Source: Leuconostoc palmae
GTDB lineage: Bacteria; Bacillota; Bacilli; Lactobacillales; Lactobacillaceae
Assembly: GCF_019656075.1 (NCBI RefSeq)
Contig: NZ_BPKZ01000006.1
Coordinates: 48,325-112,324 of the forward strand
DNA: 64,000 nucleotides
Direction: 5' to 3'
This document shows positions 20,594 through 29,653 of this stretch, piece by piece. Position 1 is the stretch's first letter, and each line of letters opens with the position of its first letter. The notes under the pieces are model-generated. The model was not told where the DNA came from and made no database searches. It saw only the letters and a program-made list of their open reading frames with translations. Both the position numbers and the translations under genes were made by a program.

Positions 20594-21105
20594 TGACAAA
20601 TCATATTGTTTTATTTGAACCATTAATGCCTGCAAATACGGGTAATATTGCACGAACAACAGCTGGTACAAATGCAGTACTCCATTTAATTGAACCACTT
20701 GGATTTGAGCTAGATGATAAGCACGTCAAAAGAGCCGGGCTTGATTATTGGGATCATGTTCAGTTAGTTAAGCATGATAGTTTGCCAGAGTTTTTGGAAA
20801 CACTAAATGACAAAGATCATCTATACTTAGTTTCAAAATTTGCGAATATGGATTATACACAACCAGCGTATGCTGATAACACAGGAGACCATTATTTCTT
20901 GTTTGGAAAAGAAACAACTGGATTACCAGAAATCTTTATGCGACAACATCCTGAAAAAGCAATTCGTATTCCTCAAAATGATAGTAACATTAGGTCTCTC
21001 AACTTATCGAACACAGTTGCTGTTGTACTTTATGAAGCATTGCGACAACAAAATTTTCCTAATTTAGATACAGTTCATACTTATGAACAAGATAAGTTAA
21101 AATAA
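20593..21105 (+). CDS. trmL: tRNA (cytidine/uridine-34 2'-O)-methyltransferase TrmL
   Basis: A 170-residue SPOUT-class methyltransferase that modifies the wobble ribose in tRNA-Leu isoacceptors. It opens [20 protein letters not shown], typical of TrmL. The knot motifs are [12 protein letters not shown] near residue 102 and [20 protein letters not shown] near residue 125. The start overlaps the AI-2E gene stop (TAATG), suggesting coupling. Confidence 0.93.
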   Translation: MTNHIVLFEPLMPANTGNIARTTAGTNAVLHLIEPLGFELDDKHVKRAGLDYWDHVQLVKHDSLPEFLETLNDKDHLYLVSKFANMDYTQPAYADNTGDHYFLFGKETTGLPEIFMRQHPEKAIRIPQNDSNIRSLNLSNTVAVVLYEALRQQNFPNLDTVHTYEQDKLK

Positions 21106-21109
21106 CCTC

Positions 21110-21138
21110 TTGACGACCGTCGCGAAAATTGGTATTAT
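21110..21138 (+). promoter_or_regulatory. Strong promoter of tRNA-Glu
   Basis: TTGACG at 21110-21115 and TATTAT at 21133-21138 are spaced by 17 bases. The tRNA begins 41 bases after the -10 box. Confidence 0.75.
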
Positions 21139-21178
21139 ATTATAGTTGTCTGATAGATATTTAGACATCACTGACCAT

Positions 21179-21250
21179 GGCTCGTTGGTCAAGTGGCTAA
21201 GACGCTGCCCTTTCACGGCGGAATCGAGAGTTCGATTCTCTCACGAGCTA
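21179..21250 (+). tRNA. tRNA-Glu (anticodon UUC)
   Basis: The 72-base sequence folds as a full cloverleaf. The acceptor stem pairs GGCTCGT with ACGAGCT (one G-U) and carries discriminator A. The anticodon stem CTGCC/GGCGG holds the loop CTTTCAC, giving anticodon TTC. The T arm is GAGAG-TTCGATT-CTCTC. The CCA end is not encoded. It is a single-gene unit with its own promoter and terminator. Confidence 0.95.
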
Positions 21251-21255
21251 TATCA

Positions 21256-21282
21256 AGTCGCAACTTCGGTTGCGGCTTTTTA
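21256..21282 (+). terminator. Terminator after tRNA-Glu
   Basis: AGTCGCAAC and GTTGCGGCT close a TTCG tetraloop and run directly into T residues, a very stable intrinsic terminator. Confidence 0.9.
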
Positions 21283-21373
21283 TATTTCATATTAATTCTG
21301 GGAACATGCGTTTGTTTTGTTTTCATGATAAAATGAAGTGTTAAGGAATGATTGAAACAAAGGATGATAACAA

Positions 21374-23770
21374 TTGGCAACTCGTAAAACAACACAAAGA
21401 AGGCGTAGAACGACATCAAAAAATAATAAAGTAGGGTCAGCAATTACTAAAAATGTTGTTATTTTATTAGCAACAATTTTAGGTGTATTGGGTATTTTTA
21501 AACTGGGATTGCTCGGTATCTATAGTGCCAATGTTTTTCGATTTTTATTGGGTGATTTGTATTGGTTGGGTTTGGTGCCAGTTACTTTTACTTTGGGATA
21601 CTACTTTGTCTTGAAAAAATTTTATAGAGTAGCTAATCATTTTGCGATTGGGGCAGTAATGGTTTCGTTATCATTGACTGTTATTTCATCATTACTTTTT
21701 TTTAGTTATGATTTGAAAAACGCTAATGGCTATTCGAATGAAATCGTTAAAATAATTCTTCAAGATTTTGCCAATAAATCAGCAAATACACCTTTAGGTG
21801 GTGGTATTGTAGGAGCGTTATTATACCAAGTATCATTTACGTTATTATCTAATGTTGGGACTTGGTTAGTAGCCATTATTTTATTTTTTGGCGGTATTAT
21901 TATCTTCTTTAGAATACCAGCAAGAGATTTAACCCAAAAAGGAATTGAAAAAGCGCAAGAAAGCGTAGCTTATGTACAAACTCAAAGAGAAAATAGACCA
22001 CCTAAAAAACCTTTATTTCAAAGAAAAAATAAAAAAAGTATTACCGATTATGGTGAAGATCCATTGGGACTTCACTCGGTAAATAATAATCCAACTGATT
22101 ATCAAGATGATTTAGTGCATACAAATAAAATAATACCAACTGAAAACAAAGACTTTAGTGAACCGGAAATTAAGTGGCAGGGACCTATATCCGAAAATAG
22201 TAGCCCGTCAAACGATGTTGACATTATTAAAAAAGATGATAAATTACCTGAAGAAATGCCAGATGTTACGTTAACAACTGGACAAGAAATAATTGATAAT
22301 CCAGATTATCAATTGCCTTCATCAGATCTGTTAACTCAAATTCCGCCAACTGATCAAACAAATGAATTTAAAAGCTTAAATGAAAAGTCTAGGTTGGTAC
22401 ATGACACATTATCTAGTTTTGGTGTAGAGGCAGAAGTAACTAGTGTGTCCTTAGGACCAACTGTTACGCAATATGAACTTAAACCTGGTCAAGGTGTTAA
22501 AGTCAATCGAATTGCCAACTTAGCAGATGATTTGGCCCTTGCCTTAGCAGCTAAATCAATTCGAATAGAGGCACCAATCCCAGGTAAACCATATGTTGGA
22601 ATTGAAGTACCTAATGATAATCAGGCAGTTGTTGGCTTTCGTGATATGATTGAGCACACACCAAAAGATGATAATCATTTGCTTACGGTACCGTTAGGAC
22701 GTGATGTGACCGGCAACATTATTACGGCAAATTTAGCAGATATGCCACATTTATTGATTGCTGGATCAACTGGATCAGGTAAATCTGTAGGTTTAAACGG
22801 TATCATTATTTCGCTATTACTCAAGGCAAAACCAAATGAATTAAAGCTAATGATGGTTGATCCAAAAGTAGTTGAATTGTCAATCTACAATGGTATTCCT
22901 CATCTGTTAACACCTGTGGTTTCAGACCCTAGAAAAGCAGCCAAGTCATTACAAAAAGTAGTTGATGAGATGGAAAATAGATATAAACTATTGGCCCAAT
23001 TTGGTAAACGTAATATTGGGGAATATAATGCTGCTGTCGAAAATCAAAATAGGCATGCTCACGAAAACGATGATGCCATAATGCAGAAAATGCCATATAT
23101 TGTGGCTATTGTTGATGAATTCGCTGATTTAATGAGCACGGTAGGGTCGGAGATAGAAGTATCGATTGCTCGATTAGGTGCAAAAGCACGTGCTGCTGGT
23201 ATACACATGATATTAGCAACACAACGTCCTGATGTTAAAGTCATAAACGGAACCATAAAGAGTAACATACCAGGTAGAATTGCTTTCAGAACAGCTTCTG
23301 GAATTGATTCGAGAACAATACTAGATTCAAATGGTGCTGAGAAATTACTTGGAAAAGGTGATATGATTTTTGCGCCTCCTGGTAAACCTAATCAAAGAAT
23401 ACAAGGGGCATTTATTAGTAATGACGATGTTACTAATGTGGTTGAATATGTTAAAGCACAGCAGGAAGCCCAATATTCAGAAAGTATGATTGTAACAGAC
23501 GAAGAATTATCTCAAGATACTAGCGAAAATAGTGGGCAAGGAAACAGTGAAGATGAGTTATTTCAGGATGCACTACAGTATATTATAGAACAACAAAAAG
23601 CATCAACTTCATTGTTACAAAGGCGTTTTCGCATAGGCTATAACCGCGCTGCTAGATTAATTGATGATCTAGAATCAGGAGGCTATATCGGGCCAGCTGA
23701 TGGATCACGTCCTAGACGTGTCAATATAGCGGATGGCAGATCTGGTAATGAAAATTTAGAAGATAATTAA
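21374..23770 (+). CDS. ftsK: DNA translocase FtsK/SpoIIIE
   Basis: A 798-residue septal DNA pump that segregates chromosome termini during division. The N-terminus has about four membrane helices (residues 25-185), followed by a charged linker to about residue 340. The RecA-like motor has Walker A AGSTGSGKSVGLNG at residues 463-476 and Walker B YIVAIVDEFADLM near residue 578. A C-terminal winged-helix gamma domain (LLQRRFRIGYNRAARLIDDL) reads polarity sequences. The start is TTG at 21374, with AAAGGATG upstream. The length fits the Gram-positive SpoIIIE/SftA class. Confidence 0.95.
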   Translation: MATRKTTQRRRRTTSKNNKVGSAITKNVVILLATILGVLGIFKLGLLGIYSANVFRFLLGDLYWLGLVPVTFTLGYYFVLKKFYRVANHFAIGAVMVSLSLTVISSLLFFSYDLKNANGYSNEIVKIILQDFANKSANTPLGGGIVGALLYQVSFTLLSNVGTWLVAIILFFGGIIIFFRIPARDLTQKGIEKAQESVAYVQTQRENRPPKKPLFQRKNKKSITDYGEDPLGLHSVNNNPTDYQDDLVHTNKIIPTENKDFSEPEIKWQGPISENSSPSNDVDIIKKDDKLPEEMPDVTLTTGQEIIDNPDYQLPSSDLLTQIPPTDQTNEFKSLNEKSRLVHDTLSSFGVEAEVTSVSLGPTVTQYELKPGQGVKVNRIANLADDLALALAAKSIRIEAPIPGKPYVGIEVPNDNQAVVGFRDMIEHTPKDDNHLLTVPLGRDVTGNIITANLADMPHLLIAGSTGSGKSVGLNGIIISLLLKAKPNELKLMMVDPKVVELSIYNGIPHLLTPVVSDPRKAAKSLQKVVDEMENRYKLLAQFGKRNIGEYNAAVENQNRHAHENDDAIMQKMPYIVAIVDEFADLMSTVGSEIEVSIARLGAKARAAGIHMILATQRPDVKVINGTIKSNIPGRIAFRTASGIDSRTILDSNGAEKLLGKGDMIFAPPGKPNQRIQGAFISNDDVTNVVEYVKAQQEAQYSESMIVTDEELSQDTSENSGQGNSEDELFQDALQYIIEQQKASTSLLQRRFRIGYNRAARLIDDLESGGYIGPADGSRPRRVNIADGRSGNENLEDN

Positions 23771-23802
23771 AAAGAACACCTTTATGGTGTTCTTTTTAAT
23801 TA
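23764..23802. terminator. Bidirectional terminator between ftsK and a minus-strand gene
   Basis: A perfect 17-base inverted repeat with loop TTTAT and core AAAAAGAACACC/GGTGTTCTTTTT. It contains the ftsK stop codon on one arm and the stop of the convergent gene on the other. Confidence 0.9.
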
Positions 23803-24287
23803 AATAATGGTTTGATTTGTTGCTTAAATGTACCATCAGGATCAATTACATATTGTACATATTCTTGCCAATATAGGTCTGATAGCAAACCAGGCTTTAA
23901 AATTTCATCAGGAATAAGAGCTTGGGGAATACCACCATTTTTAGACAGTGGACCATCGTATAACTTTGAAAAGTCTGCTAACTTTTTTTCAATAATTAGC
24001 GCTTGTGGTCCAAACCAATTGTATGGTTCGCGATGTATCTTTGCGTCATCAGTTGTGAACAAACCTTTTTGTTCGGGAATTTTAAAAGGATGTACGAGTG
24101 ATACAAGTGTTAAATTATTTTTTTCATCAACATAGACAATACAACCAGCCATCTCAGAAGGTAGGTGATTTGTCTGATGCTTTTCTGTTGCCAAAAGTAA
24201 TAAACCTGTGGCAGGAAATTGAATAGTAGTGTGTTGGCCAATTAAAATAGAGATGAGTTGTTCTGCTGAAATACTTATTGTTTGCAT
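23796..24287 (-). CDS. Unknown protein coupled to adenine deaminase
   Basis: A 163-residue protein I do not recognise. It has no signal peptide, membrane segment or clear catalytic motif. Visible features are an N-terminal beta-rich part (IQFPATGLLLLAT, then MAGCIVYVDEKNNLTLVSLV) and a central FGPQALIIEKKLADFSKLYDG. The C-terminus is acidic-aromatic. Its ATG lies two bases beyond the stop of the adenine deaminase gene, so it is very probably cotranscribed and may have a related role in purine salvage. That link rests on position only. Confidence 0.75.
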   Translation of the reverse strand: MQTISISAEQLISILIGQHTTIQFPATGLLLLATEKHQTNHLPSEMAGCIVYVDEKNNLTLVSLVHPFKIPEQKGLFTTDDAKIHREPYNWFGPQALIIEKKLADFSKLYDGPLSKNGGIPQALIPDEILKPGLLSDLYWQEYVQYVIDPDGTFKQQIKPLFN

Positions 24288-24289
24288 AA

Positions 24290-25963
24290 TTAGTCCTGGA
24301 TATTGATGAATGAAAAATGATTGAAGTCAAAAAGACCTTGATCAGTTATTTTTAGGCTAGGGATGACTGGTAATGCCATGAATGAAAGTGTAAGAAAAGG
24401 GTCGAATTTCAAATCACTAATCTCAGAAAATGCTTTTTGAAGTGCATTATTGGTTTGGATAACCTTTTGATAGGATTCTGAAGACATTAGCCCACCAATG
24501 GATAGTGGCAAAATAGTAATTTTACCATTGTTAACGACTACCTCACCACCACCAATATCTCTAAGTGTATTGGCGGCTATAATCATATCTTGATCATTTG
24601 TACCTGTGATAATAATATTATGTGAATCATGTGCAATAGTTGAAGCAATTGCGCCATTTTTTAATTTAAATCCTTTGATAATACCAATACCATGACCAAG
24701 ATTATGATATCTTTCGGCAACCACAATTTTTGCGTAGGATTCATTGGGTGTAAAAACACCTTTGATTGTTGGAACTTCTTCGATAACATGCTTCGTAGTA
24801 ATATGGTGAGGCATAATTTCTATGATATGGGCAGGCTTTTCTGCATCTAATTTTAAAATCAGATCTGTTTCTGTTAATGAAAAATTTAAGGACTGGTTTG
24901 CTAGAGGTAAGACAGTGGTCTCGGTCTCTGAATACCATTCACCGTTTAACATTACTTTTTCGGTAACTAAATCAGTTAAATTATTGACAATTGATAGATC
25001 AGCAACAAAACCGTCTGTTAAAGCACCAACGTTTTCTAACTGGTGTGCTTTAGCCGCATTATAGCTGGCAATAGTATAGGCCATTTCTGCAGACATGCCA
25101 TTTTGAATAGCAATTTTTACATTATAATCAATTGATCCTTCTTTTTGAATGTCATTGGCCGTTTTATCATCTGTTGCAAAGGAAAAATGAGATTGATTCG
25201 CTTGATTTATTGCAGGTAAAATAGCAAGTTCGTCTCTTTCTACCGTGCCTTCACGTACAAATACTGAAAATCCTGCATTTAGACGATCTAGGGCTTGTTT
25301 AGCATTTTCACTTTCATGATCCGTATCAATACCATACTTTCTATAAATGGCAAGTTGCTGGCGATTTAAACCCGAAGCGTGACCATCAACATGTTTACCG
25401 GCTGCTCTTGCATCATCAATTTTTTGATGCATGTCACCATCTTTATTAAATACGGCTGGGAAATCCATCACTTCTGCTAAGCCATTAATTTCTGGTACGC
25501 TATAAAAAGGTTTAAGTGCATCAGCATTAAGCGTTGCACCAGCATGTTCAAAAGGTGTAGCAGGGACCGAAGAAGGTAGCATGTAATGGATGTGAAGCGG
25601 TGATTGTCTAGCTTCTTCTAACATGTACTGGATCCCTGATATACCTGCAACGCTAGCAATTTCATGTGGGTCAGCTACGACACGAGTGACACCATGTGGA
25701 ATAACTAATTTAGCGAATTCACTAGGAGAGAGTAAAGAACTTTCAATATGCATATGAGCATCAATTAATCCTGGGACAATATATTTTCCATTGGCATCAA
25801 ATGTTTGCTTAGCTGTTAAATCGTCCCGTTTTCCACGATAAATAATCTGACTGTGGTCTATCCATAATTCTGTTTCTTCGAATTTTAGGTTAAACACATC
25901 TAAAATTTTGGCATTGATAATATGCCATGTTACGGTTTGTATCAAAATGAATCTCGCTTTCAA
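24290..25963 (-). CDS. ade: Adenine deaminase
   Basis: An amidohydrolase-superfamily enzyme of about 557 residues that converts adenine to hypoxanthine, which Hpt can then salvage. The metal-binding PGLIDAHMHIESS is near residue 64, ADPHEIASVAG near residue 96 and DGHASGLNRQQL near residue 193. The C-terminal adenine-deaminase domain follows with GHGIGIIKGFKLKNGAIAST. The start codon is uncertain: TTG at 25963 gives the longest reading but has a poor ribosome binding site, and TTG at 25945 is also possible. Length and domain order are normal. Confidence 0.92.
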   Translation of the reverse strand: MKARFILIQTVTWHIINAKILDVFNLKFEETELWIDHSQIIYRGKRDDLTAKQTFDANGKYIVPGLIDAHMHIESSLLSPSEFAKLVIPHGVTRVVADPHEIASVAGISGIQYMLEEARQSPLHIHYMLPSSVPATPFEHAGATLNADALKPFYSVPEINGLAEVMDFPAVFNKDGDMHQKIDDARAAGKHVDGHASGLNRQQLAIYRKYGIDTDHESENAKQALDRLNAGFSVFVREGTVERDELAILPAINQANQSHFSFATDDKTANDIQKEGSIDYNVKIAIQNGMSAEMAYTIASYNAAKAHQLENVGALTDGFVADLSIVNNLTDLVTEKVMLNGEWYSETETTVLPLANQSLNFSLTETDLILKLDAEKPAHIIEIMPHHITTKHVIEEVPTIKGVFTPNESYAKIVVAERYHNLGHGIGIIKGFKLKNGAIASTIAHDSHNIIITGTNDQDMIIAANTLRDIGGGEVVVNNGKITILPLSIGGLMSSESYQKVIQTNNALQKAFSEISDLKFDPFLTLSFMALPVIPSLKITDQGLFDFNHFSFINIQD

Positions 25964-26056
25964 TTTTTTAATAGTTTACCATAAATGAAGGTAAAAACTG
26001 CTAATTAAAGTTTCCCTGTGCTTTTTTAACATAACTATACCAATTTCAGTTAATCG

Positions 26057-26085
26057 TTGACAAAACAGTTTAAGTTATTTAAAAT
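26057..26085 (+). promoter_or_regulatory. Promoter of glmS
   Basis: Consensus TTGACA at 26057-26062, 17-base spacer, and TAAAAT at 26080-26085. This places the 5' leader at about 50 bases, so the long upstream reading frame before glmS is not translated. Confidence 0.8.
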
Positions 26086-26140
26086 ATTGAATGTTAGGAA
26101 CAAATATGAACTTTACCAATTAAAAAAGAGGTTATTAATT

Positions 26141-27946
26141 ATGTGTGGAATTGTCGGCTATACAGGTATTAATCAAGTTTTACCAAAGCTATTAAAAGGT
26201 TTAGAAAAATTAGAGTATCGTGGTTATGATTCAGCAGGTGTTTACGTTAATAACGGCGTAAACGAAGATTTTCTTGTGCGTGAGCAAGGACGAGTTTCAA
26301 TGCTGGAGTTAGCGACAAAAAATAAAGGTATTTCTGGAACAGCAGGTATTGCTCACACACGATGGGCAACACATGGTGGCGTTTCGGTAAAAAATGCGCA
26401 TCCTCATATGTCAAGTGATGGTCGTTTTTATCTTGTGCATAACGGGGTTATAGAAAATTATGACGTATTACGTGATACTTACCTAAAAGATATTAAGCTA
26501 AATTCAGAAACTGATACTGAAATAGCAGTTCAATTAATTGATAAATTTGCTAAAGAGGAAGAGTTATCGGCAGTTGATGCTTTCAGAAAAATGATTTCAC
26601 TTTTAGATGAAAATTCTGCTTATGGCTTCCTGTTAATGGATCGTCAGACACCGGGTCTTTTGTATACAGCAAAGAAAAAGTCACCACTATTAATTGGTGT
26701 CGCTGAAGAAGGTAATGTGGTTACTTCAGATGCAGCAGCTATGCTTGATGTGACAAATGATTTCATTGAACTTATGGATGGTGAAACTGCAATCATATCT
26801 AAGGACAAAGTATCACTTTTTGACGAACACGGTGTTGAAATTGTGCGTGAACCTTTTACTATTAATATAGATGCTTCAGAAACTGATAAAGGTGTTTATC
26901 CATACTATATGCTCAAAGAAGTTGATGAACAAGCAGTTGTTGCACGTACGTTGTCTCAACATTATTTTGATGAAGAAGGGCATATAAAAAATATTGATAG
27001 TCAGATTACTGAAGCTATTAAAAAAGCTGATAGAATATATATCGTGGCTGCAGGTACTTCTTATCATGCTGGGCTAGTTGGGAAAAGATACTTTGAACAA
27101 TGGACAGGGATTCCAACAGAAGTACACATTGCATCGGAATTTGCTTATGATCAACCATTACTGAGTAACAAACCTTTCTTTATCTTTTTGAGCCAATCAG
27201 GTGAAACTGCGGATTCACGTGAGGTATTAGATAATATTGTTAAGCAAGGCTATCCGTCACTAACAATAGCTAATGTGATGAATTCTACTTTGACCAGAGA
27301 GGCAGATTTTGCCTTACCAATCTTAGCTGGTCCAGAAATAGCCGTTGCTTCAACCAAAGCCTATACAGCTCAAGTTATAGTTGAAGCAATATTAGCATAT
27401 GCTGTTGGAGATGCGGATATTGATTTGAAACATGAATTGGCAAGAGTAGCAGTTGAAATGCAAGTTATTATTGATCAAAAAGAGGTGTTCAATGATATTG
27501 CGAAAACAGCATTGCATAATCGTCACTCTGCATTTTACATTGGTCGCGGGCTTGATGCAGCTGTTGCTGTTGAAGCGGCTTTAAAATTAAAAGAAATATC
27601 TTATGTACAAACGGAAGGATTCGCTGCTGGTGAATTAAAGCATGGCACAATCTCTCTTATTGAGGAAGGAACACCAGTTTTTGCTTTGTTAACACAAGAG
27701 AAAACGGCGGGACTAGTTCGCGGTGAGATAGCTCAAGTTGCTGCTCGCGGTGCTAAAACTATTGTTTTAGCTAGTGAGTCAATTGCTAAAGAAAATGATG
27801 ATTATATTTTGCCTAATGTAAATGAGTTGCTTATGCCATTATTAGCGGTTATTCCTGCACAATTAATTGCTTATTATGCAACTCTGGATAGAGGATTAGA
27901 TGTTGATCGTCCAAGAAATTTGGCCAAATCAGTTACAGTTCAGTAA
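26141..27946 (+). CDS. glmS: Glucosamine-6-phosphate synthase
   Basis: GlmS makes glucosamine-6-phosphate from fructose-6-phosphate and glutamine, the entry to cell-wall amino sugars and to UDP-GlcNAc, the likely donor for GtfA downstream. The mature N-terminus is MCGIVGYTG, with Cys2 as glutaminase nucleophile, and THTRWATHGG-type residues follow. Two SIS isomerase domains lie at about 285-430 and 455-590, and the C-terminus DRPRNLAKSVTVQ is canonical. The ATG at 26141 is fixed by Cys2 and by AGAGG nine bases upstream. The length is 601 residues. Confidence 0.97.
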   Translation: MCGIVGYTGINQVLPKLLKGLEKLEYRGYDSAGVYVNNGVNEDFLVREQGRVSMLELATKNKGISGTAGIAHTRWATHGGVSVKNAHPHMSSDGRFYLVHNGVIENYDVLRDTYLKDIKLNSETDTEIAVQLIDKFAKEEELSAVDAFRKMISLLDENSAYGFLLMDRQTPGLLYTAKKKSPLLIGVAEEGNVVTSDAAAMLDVTNDFIELMDGETAIISKDKVSLFDEHGVEIVREPFTINIDASETDKGVYPYYMLKEVDEQAVVARTLSQHYFDEEGHIKNIDSQITEAIKKADRIYIVAAGTSYHAGLVGKRYFEQWTGIPTEVHIASEFAYDQPLLSNKPFFIFLSQSGETADSREVLDNIVKQGYPSLTIANVMNSTLTREADFALPILAGPEIAVASTKAYTAQVIVEAILAYAVGDADIDLKHELARVAVEMQVIIDQKEVFNDIAKTALHNRHSAFYIGRGLDAAVAVEAALKLKEISYVQTEGFAAGELKHGTISLIEEGTPVFALLTQEKTAGLVRGEIAQVAARGAKTIVLASESIAKENDDYILPNVNELLMPLLAVIPAQLIAYYATLDRGLDVDRPRNLAKSVTVQ

Positions 27947-27964
27947 AAATTAATTTATTTTAAC

Positions 27965-27995
27965 ATGTGATAAGGTAATCTTGTCACATTTTTTT
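27965..27995 (+). terminator. Terminator after glmS
   Basis: ATGTGATAAG, loop GTAAT and CTTGTCACAT form a ten-pair stem (one G-U) followed by T residues. Confidence 0.85.
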
Positions 27996-28022
27996 GTGTG
28001 GCTGTTAGACATCTGGTAAAAT
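27994..28022 (+). promoter_or_regulatory. Promoter of the uppS-cdsA-rseP group
   Basis: TTGTGT at 27994-27999, 17 bases, then TAAAAT at 28017-28022. The -35 box overlaps the tail of the glmS terminator. Confidence 0.5.
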
Positions 28023-28068
28023 AAATTAGTATAGTTACGCACATTTGCGTGTAAAGGAGGTGCCAATC

Positions 28069-28857
28069 TTGGCGCTTTTTAAAAGTAAAGATAATATTGT
28101 TGTTGTTGATAACCAGCTAAAAATTCCTAATCACATTGCTATTATTATGGATGGAAATGGTAGATGGGCAAAAAAAAGATTTATGCCACGCATTGCGGGT
28201 CATAAAACAGGCATGAATACTGTCAAGAAAATAGCTACTGTAGCAAGCGATTTAGGAGTTAAAGTGTTAACTCTATATGCATTTTCAACTGAAAATTGGG
28301 CTCGTCCTAATGATGAGGTCAGTTTTTTGATGCAGTTGCCTATTGATTTCTTTAATGACTTTGTACCGGATCTCGTTAAGAATAATATTCGTGTAAATGT
28401 AATGGGTAATATTGATCAGTTACCGCAAGGAACCAAGAATGCTGTCACACGTGCAATTGAGCAGACAAAAACTGGCACAGGTATGATTTTGAATTTTGCC
28501 TTAAATTATGGCGGGCAATCCGAAATTGTTGCATCGGCAAAACAAATTGCACAAATGGTTGCAGATGGTAAGATCACACCATCTGATGTTGACCAAAAGT
28601 TATTTGCTCAAACATTGCAGACAGCATCATTGGGTGATTTTGCAGCGCCTGATTTGATGATCAGAACATCAGGTGAATTGAGACTAAGTAATTTTTTGCC
28701 TTACCAAGCTGCTTATACTGAACTATATTTTACAGATGTCCTTTGGCCAGATTATTCTTCAGATGATTTAGTTGAGGCAATTACGTCTTTTACCGCGCGT
28801 GATAGACGTTTTGGTGGGTTAAATAATGTTAAGGTTGAAGGTGAGTCTCAAAAATGA
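28069..28857 (+). CDS. uppS: Undecaprenyl diphosphate synthase (isoprenyl transferase)
   Basis: A cis-prenyltransferase that adds IPP units to make the C55 carrier for cell-wall synthesis. The catalytic MDGNGRWAKKR is near residue 27 (Asp28). TLYAFSTENWARP and the C-terminal DLMIRTSGELRLSNFLPYQ are both family signatures. I choose TTG at 28069, seven bases after the strong AAAGGAGGTG site, giving 262 residues. The IPP it uses comes from the mevalonate genes elsewhere in the window. The stop overlaps cdsA by four bases. Confidence 0.95.
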   Translation: MALFKSKDNIVVVDNQLKIPNHIAIIMDGNGRWAKKRFMPRIAGHKTGMNTVKKIATVASDLGVKVLTLYAFSTENWARPNDEVSFLMQLPIDFFNDFVPDLVKNNIRVNVMGNIDQLPQGTKNAVTRAIEQTKTGTGMILNFALNYGGQSEIVASAKQIAQMVADGKITPSDVDQKLFAQTLQTASLGDFAAPDLMIRTSGELRLSNFLPYQAAYTELYFTDVLWPDYSSDDLVEAITSFTARDRRFGGLNNVKVEGESQK

Positions 28858-29648
28858 AAACACGTGTTATAACAGCAGTAGTTGCATTAATTGTTTTTGT
28901 ACCATTGTTAATAATTGGGCACTGGCCTTTACTTGTATTAACATTGATGATGGGGGTTGTTGCAGTAAGCGAGGTGTTACGTATGAAGCATCGATTCTTA
29001 GTATCATCAGAAGCGCTTCTTAGTTTCATCGGTGTCATAGCGATTATATTGCCAAACAGTTTTTGGCAACATATACCTTTTGTAAAAAGTGCACATGTTG
29101 TTTTTTACATGTTAGCGTTCTTATTGTTATTAACAACCATAATTGTTAAAAACCGATTTAACTTTGATGATGCCGGCGCACTGACATTGACTATGTTATA
29201 TGTCGGAACTGGATTTCATTACTTTTATCAAGCAGATAGTAAGGGTTTGTCAACTGTGATGTTTGGTATGTTAATTGTGTGGATTACTGATTCAGGTGCG
29301 TATATTGTTGGTCGTGCTATTGGTAAGAATAAATTAGCACCTAAAATAAGTCCTAATAAAACTTGGGAAGGTTCTATTGGGGGAAGTGTTGTAGCAGTTT
29401 TAATTGTACCAATACTTTATGTTCTTTTTAATTGGCTTCCACATTATAGTTTTATGGAATTATTTATTTTTACTGTTATACTTTCAGTAGCTGGACAAAT
29501 GGGTGATCTTATTGAGTCTGGATTTAAACGTCATTATGGTGTGAAAGATTCCGGGAACATTCTTCCTGGACATGGTGGTATTCTAGATAGATTTGATTCT
29601 ATGTTGATTGTTATGCCATTAATGGCAATAATTGGTATGTTAGGATAA
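28854..29648 (+). CDS. cdsA: Phosphatidate cytidylyltransferase
   Basis: A 264-residue polytopic membrane enzyme that makes CDP-diacylglycerol from phosphatidate and CTP. The family signature is split between SPNKTWEGSIGGSV near residue 165 and the C-terminal KDSGNILPGHGGILDRFDS near residue 226. About seven to eight hydrophobic segments are visible. It is coupled to uppS by an ATGA overlap and followed five bases later by rseP, the common Gram-positive uppS-cdsA-rseP order. Confidence 0.95.
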   Translation: MKTRVITAVVALIVFVPLLIIGHWPLLVLTLMMGVVAVSEVLRMKHRFLVSSEALLSFIGVIAIILPNSFWQHIPFVKSAHVVFYMLAFLLLLTTIIVKNRFNFDDAGALTLTMLYVGTGFHYFYQADSKGLSTVMFGMLIVWITDSGAYIVGRAIGKNKLAPKISPNKTWEGSIGGSVVAVLIVPILYVLFNWLPHYSFMELFIFTVILSVAGQMGDLIESGFKRHYGVKDSGNILPGHGGILDRFDSMLIVMPLMAIIGMLG

Positions 29649-29653
29649 ATTAT

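Noticed and set aside
21213..21443. 76-codon minus-strand frame near the tRNA
   Set aside because: It covers the tRNA, its terminator and the start of ftsK, so it is not a gene.
26057..26140. 28-codon upstream extension of glmS
   Set aside because: The consensus promoter TTGACA/TAAAAT lies within it, and Cys2 of GlmS must become the N-terminus.
25964..26140. glmS ribozyme
   Set aside because: The leader after the promoter is only about 50 bases and no ribozyme core was recognised; the element is typical of Bacillales rather than this group.
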